Position numbers and translations under genes: made by a program. Of a stretch of DNA of 10,721 nt, positions 8,864 to 10,721 are shown piece by piece (position 1 is the stretch's first letter; each line of letters begins with the position of its first letter). The notes below the pieces were generated by a model. The model did no database searches. It was not told where the DNA came from and was given only the letters and a program-made list of their open reading frames with translations. Source of the DNA: Terana coerulea (Eukaryota; Basidiomycota; Agaricomycetes; Polyporales; Phanerochaetaceae); assembly GCA_024811115.1 (NCBI GenBank), contig JAKOGH010001125.1:1-10721 (forward strand). The letters are read 5' to 3'.

Positions 8864-8964
8864 CCTTCCACTTGGCATATTCCTCTCCACCGATCTCGAA
8901 CTTCTCCACTTGCGATGTGTCGTGAACCTGCCCCTGAATGACCTTGAGGGCTCGCGTCTTTGAT

Positions 8965-9028
8965 CTGCGAATATGCGCATACAGTCGGCTTAACAAGCGG
9001 TAGACAGAAATCAAACATCGGAACGCAC
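8965..9028 (-). other. Predicted TBCB intron 2
   Basis: Donor AAA|GTGCGT and acceptor TTCGCAG, 64 nt. It joins FVK to IKDASPQGHSG, which matches the linker after the ubiquitin-like domain. Confidence 0.75.
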
Positions 9029-9184
9029 TTTCACAAATTAGCGGTCCCGGACGCTGTAGTATCCGATCGGTTGTGAGTCATCCTCGAGGACCTGTAATGG
9101 GTCGGTATCGTCCTTGCTGTTCAGGAGTAACATACACTGTTTCGAGACCGAAATACCGGTGAAAAAGCTCAAGCTTGATCCACA

Positions 9185-9238
9185 CTATTGAATTGTGGTT
9201 AGCTCTGCGGGAACCTTCGAGTTTAAAAGCAACACAAC
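9185..9238 (-). other. Predicted TBCB intron 1
   Basis: Donor GTTGTG (weak) and acceptor CAATAG, 54 nt, lying between FIGQL and KLEL/TGISVS. The phases of the two sides do not agree, so a small indel is also present here. Confidence 0.5.
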
Positions 9239-9322
9239 TTCAGTTGGCCGATAAACATATGCAGCTCAAACCACCTCGCAGACCCGGTGCCCAGAGAAAC
9301 GACAAAGACGTTGACTATGCAG

Positions 9323-9360
9323 GACGTCTCAAGCAAGCAACGCGTGGAAGGTGAGACGTC
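9323..9360. repeat. Short inverted repeat at the 5' end of inverted TBCB
   Basis: GACGTCTC at 9323-9330 and GAGACGTC at 9353-9360 form an 8-bp inverted repeat with a 22-nt spacer, covering the expected start codon. The same word recurs as GACGTCTCA at 9634-9642, just after the stop of the isolated last exon. Confidence 0.5.
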
Positions 9361-9489
9361 TAATCATGCTCTTCAATGGGACGGCTTGCATTGGTCGAGG
9401 TGCGCGCATGGTGCTTCGAGCGACTCACGAAGTCGAGGGATGAGGTAACCGCGCGTAATATACGGGGAAGGGGCTGACGACTATTGTAG

Positions 9490-9613
9490 AGTGCAAGGGG
9501 CAAGATACTTCACGTGCAGACCGAACTTCGGTGTGTTTGCTCGGCCGGACAGAGTGCGGGTCGGAAACTTCCCTGTCGAAGAGATCGACCTCGACGACGA
9601 TGAGGAAAAGTAG
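9490..9613 (+). pseudogene. TBCB last exon, isolated on the opposite strand
   Basis: An acceptor (branch-like GCTGAC near 9471, then ATTGTAG) precedes an open frame of 40 codons plus TAG at 9611-9613. It begins VQGARYFTCRP, continues FGVFARPDRVRVGNFPVEE and ends with the acidic tail DLDDDEEK. This is the C-terminal half of the CAP-Gly domain and the tail of tubulin-folding cofactor B. The acceptor phase (one base, A) exactly completes the split Ser codon (TC) left by the donor after GKNDGS at 8572 on the minus strand. The exon itself shows no lesion. It is stranded by the inferred inversion and has no upstream TBCB exon on its own strand. Confidence 0.93.
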
Positions 9614-9736
9614 AGCTGTTGGACTGTTGGATTGACGTCTCACTGTTCTGCGAGTGCTCGTCTGCTGCATAATCGACTTGTTACGCTCACCGGTTGCCCG
9701 CCTAGGGATTGCTCTGAGCAGACGACTGTATAACTT
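9614..9736 (+). other. 3' flank of the TBCB last exon
   Basis: Non-coding stretch between the TBCB stop and the right promoter repeat. It holds a short inverted repeat CGTCTGCT (9659-9666) / AGCAGACG (9717-9724) that might act in 3'-end formation. No gene seen. Confidence 0.4.
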
Positions 9737-9948
9737 GTGATGATGCGCCAGGCGGAGGCATCAACGTCAACACGAGGCTACTCAACGCCCGCCGCTGCAA
9801 TGCAGCCATATCCGGCAAGCGGCCCGGTCAGCCCCGGCGGCGAACGTGATCGCGCTTTGTTGATTCTGAATCAACAAGAGGCTGACCGGCGCTTGACACC
9901 CGCCTCCAGCATATAAAGCCCGCCCTCTCTGGGTCTTTCCTCTACATC
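9737..9948 (+). repeat. Right copy of the inverted promoter-containing repeat
   Basis: Matches the minus strand of 1-245. The strongest part, 9853-9948, has 80 of 96 positions identical. Shared blocks further upstream (GATGCGCCA, ACACGAGGCTACT, CAATG, CATATCCGGC, TCAGCCC) occur in the same order as in the left copy. The left edge of homology is blurred, near 9710-9737. Confidence 0.85.
9857..9917 (+). promoter_or_regulatory. Core promoter with 21-bp palindrome and TATA box, rightward
   Basis: A perfect 21-bp palindrome at 9857-9877 (10-bp arms TTGTTGATTC/GAATCAACAA) is followed after 34 nt by TATAAA at 9912-9917. A pyrimidine-rich region at about 9930-9960 is a likely start site. Only the central base of the palindrome differs from the left copy when both are read in the direction of the promoter on a fixed strand. 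The palindrome is unchanged while its surroundings have drifted, which argues for a functional regulator-binding site. Confidence 0.7.
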
Positions 9949-10034
9949 CCGCCTTTCAACCCGTCTTCCATCGAGGCGGTGGGTCTTGTTCACTCGGCCT
10001 CACAAGCGAGGCCAGTGGGCAAGGCCTGGCGTAG

Positions 10035-10093
10035 GTGAGTATGGCTTGCTCTCTCTCCCCGCAAGCGTCGTGAGGACACAAGCTCGACCCTAG
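10035..10093 (+). other. Possible intron of the right unit
   Basis: GTAG|GTGAGT donor, CTCGAC branch-like site and CCCTAG acceptor, 59 nt. Called from splice signals only. Confidence 0.5.
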
Positions 10094-10292
10094 ATGCTTG
10101 GGCTGCGGTGGCTTAATGCCCCGTACCTCTGCACTAGACTTGCTTGGCTTCGAGCTTCACATGCGAGGCGAGAGAGGAGGCGGGAACCGAGGGTAACAAG
10201 GGCTGGCCTCACCGAGGCGACGAACACTGACAACAAGTACACAGAATCACCTGGAGCCGATGCCAGAGGACCGGGACTGGGACTACTTATCG

Positions 10293-10406
10293 GAACGGGG
10301 ATGAAGCTCTCCTAGGCGAAGAGAAGTCATTCAGAACGGGCAGATGAAGCTCCCTAGGCGAAGAGAAGATCGACACAGAGTGGTGGAGAGACCCTCGAGG
10401 CGAAGA
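10293..10406 (+). repeat. 41-bp tandem repeat, about 2.7 copies
   Basis: GAACGGG followed by GATGAAGCTC, CCTAGGCGAAGAGAAG occurs at 10293 and again at 10334. A partial, diverged third unit (TCGAGGCGAAGA) is at 10395-10406. Confidence 0.8.
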
Positions 10407-10480
10407 CATGACACCGGGAGGGCCCCGTCTCGACTCCGACCGTCGAAGAACAGAGCCCCGGCATGAGTTCACCTATCAAG

Positions 10481-10596
10481 GTACGTCCCGAGGGAGGGCG
10501 AACATCGCGGCGATGTTCGTCCTGATGCTGGCCTTTCCGTGGTCCTCGGGATAAGTAGCTTCTGGATTTAGCGGCTGGTCCAGGAGTGAAACCAAC
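10481..10596 (+). ncRNA. Structured RNA element, copy 2 (covarying hairpins)
   Basis: The layout is the same as at 7848. Donor-like GTACGT is followed at once by CCCGAGG (10487-10493), paired with CCTCGGG (10544-10550). The inner 12-bp hairpin is 10495-10506 with 10512-10523. The conserved ATAAGTAGCT is followed by a second hairpin of 9 bp (10558-10566 with 10579-10587) and GAAACCAAC (10588-10596). The hairpin arms differ from copy 1 at many bases, yet every aligned pair stays Watson-Crick or G-U. The spacer between the inner hairpin and the closing stem is 20 nt in both copies. The loop of the second hairpin is longer here (12 against 4 nt). Confidence 0.75.
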
Positions 10597-10646
10597 TGGC
10601 ATCGAATTTCCTTCGTGTATGCATTTGTTGCTGACCGGTGCTCTAG
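10481..10646 (+). other. Possible intron holding the structured element, copy 2
   Basis: Donor AAG|GTACGT (full consensus), branch-like CTGAC at 10631-10635 and acceptor CTCTAG at 10646, 166 nt. These splice signals are better than in the first copy. Confidence 0.55.
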
Positions 10647-10721
10647 GTGTCGGTCTTCGTCACGATAATTCTCGAGCCCTACCACATCGGTCAGTTGATG
10701 TCGCCTTCCTGTACTGTTCCA

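Larger units (their letters stand above)
8572..9327 (-). pseudogene. Tubulin-folding cofactor B (TBCB/Alp11), exons 1-5, decayed
   Basis: Five exons read on the minus strand. Exon 1 (about 9327-9239) gives the start of the ubiquitin-like domain: VNVFVVS and FELHMFIGQLK. Exon 2 (about 9184-9029) gives TGISVSKQCMLLLNSKDD and IGYYSVRDR. Exon 3 (8964-8864) gives HDTSQVEKFEIGGEEYAK. Exon 4 (8813-8681) gives FKQRHKIGRFAEKDEQP and IPVGARCEVESVEE. Exon 5 (8638-8572) gives SGTVREFWVGIE and the CAP-Gly signature GKNDGS. In the family this cofactor binds alpha-tubulin during tubulin folding. Lesions: ACG where the start ATG is expected (9327-9325), a one-base gain in the run at 9163-9167, TAA at 9040-9038, a one-base gain in the run at 8931-8934, and loss of about ten CAP-Gly residues after GTVR. 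The final exon is missing downstream but present on the opposite strand at 9490-9613. Confidence 0.9.
9945..10721 (+). ncRNA. Possible spliced non-coding transcription unit, right copy
   Basis: The inferred transcript starts about 30 nt after the TATA box. Exon 1 contains a hairpin GGCCTC/GAGGCC (9996-10001 with 10008-10013). Then come a 59-nt intron, an exon with 41-bp repeats, a 166-nt intron-like segment with the structured element, and a further exon beyond 10647 that runs off the window. The only notable frame (10094-10315) is low-complexity, starts exactly at the splice acceptor and resembles nothing I know. Whether the unit is coding cannot be settled here. Confidence 0.4.

Noticed and set aside
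8556..8963. Long open frame on the plus strand, reading like a real protein (SVILAYGLALDTD, WLFQPTAPSPL)
   Set aside because: It lies exactly antisense to exons 3-5 of the TBCB remnant. The minus strand shows conserved family motifs and splice sites, so the plus-strand frame is a shadow.
1435..9327. All frameshifts explained by long-read homopolymer errors
   Set aside because: Some indels lie in short runs (9163-9167, 8931-8934), but nonsense codons, a lost start codon, altered GTPase motifs and the strand switch of the TBCB last exon need real mutations. Error may still contribute to individual indels.
10094..10315. 73-codon frame starting at the first splice acceptor of the right unit
   Set aside because: Low-complexity, Arg-rich composition with no family resemblance. 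Part of it runs into the 41-bp repeat, and there is no support beyond length.
7848..10596. Hammerhead ribozyme, TPP riboswitch or H/ACA snoRNA as identity of the structured element
   Set aside because: The hammerhead core CUGANGA is absent despite a GAAA after a stem. The TPP consensus is absent. The hinge does not fit ANANNA and the ACA is present in only one copy.
9737..10721. Long terminal repeat of a retrotransposon
   Set aside because: A TATA box is present, but there are no TG...CA ends, no primer-binding site or polypurine tract and no gag-pol segment nearby, and the second copy is inverted.

Overview
The window looks like nuclear DNA of a filamentous fungus, most likely a basidiomycete. 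This rests on short introns (about 42-70 nt) with GTRCGT/GTGCGT/GTGAGT-type donors and CTRAC-like branch sites, fungal-type dynamin and tubulin-cofactor fragments, and small non-autonomous DNA transposons. The species is not identifiable from what I can see. No intact protein-coding gene is evident; this is an accessory, decayed region.

Layout. Positions 1-245 hold a promoter-like block pointing leftward, with a perfect 21-bp palindrome 34 nt upstream of TATAAA. Positions 246-1434 are largely blank. From 1435 to 4115 (+) lies a decayed dynamin-superfamily GTPase gene whose introns and domain order can still be read, but which carries frameshifts, nonsense codons and damaged GTPase motifs. From 4379 to 4748 lies a Tc1/mariner/pogo-type MITE flanked by TA. 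From 4813 to 5509 lies a second non-autonomous element, rich in GGACT/AGTCC motifs and with fold-back arms. Positions 5510-6550 are blank.

From about 6550 to 8190 there is a possible non-coding transcription unit: TATA box, 58-nt intron, roughly 110-bp period repeats, then a 159-nt intron-like segment holding a structured RNA element. From 8572 to 9327 (-) are exons 1-5 of a decayed tubulin-folding cofactor B (TBCB/Alp11) gene. Its last exon is on the opposite strand at 9490-9613 (+), in the matching splice phase, so the gene appears to have been split by an inversion with a breakpoint in the last intron.

From 9737 the left promoter block recurs in inverted orientation and starts a second unit with the same order of parts: palindrome and TATA, 59-nt intron, 41-bp repeats, and a 166-nt intron-like segment holding the second copy of the structured RNA element.

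The most interesting signal is that RNA element (7848-7957 and 10481-10596). The two copies have diverged in sequence, yet two hairpins are preserved by compensatory base changes, and the conserved block begins exactly at a splice-donor-like sequence. I do not recognise the family.
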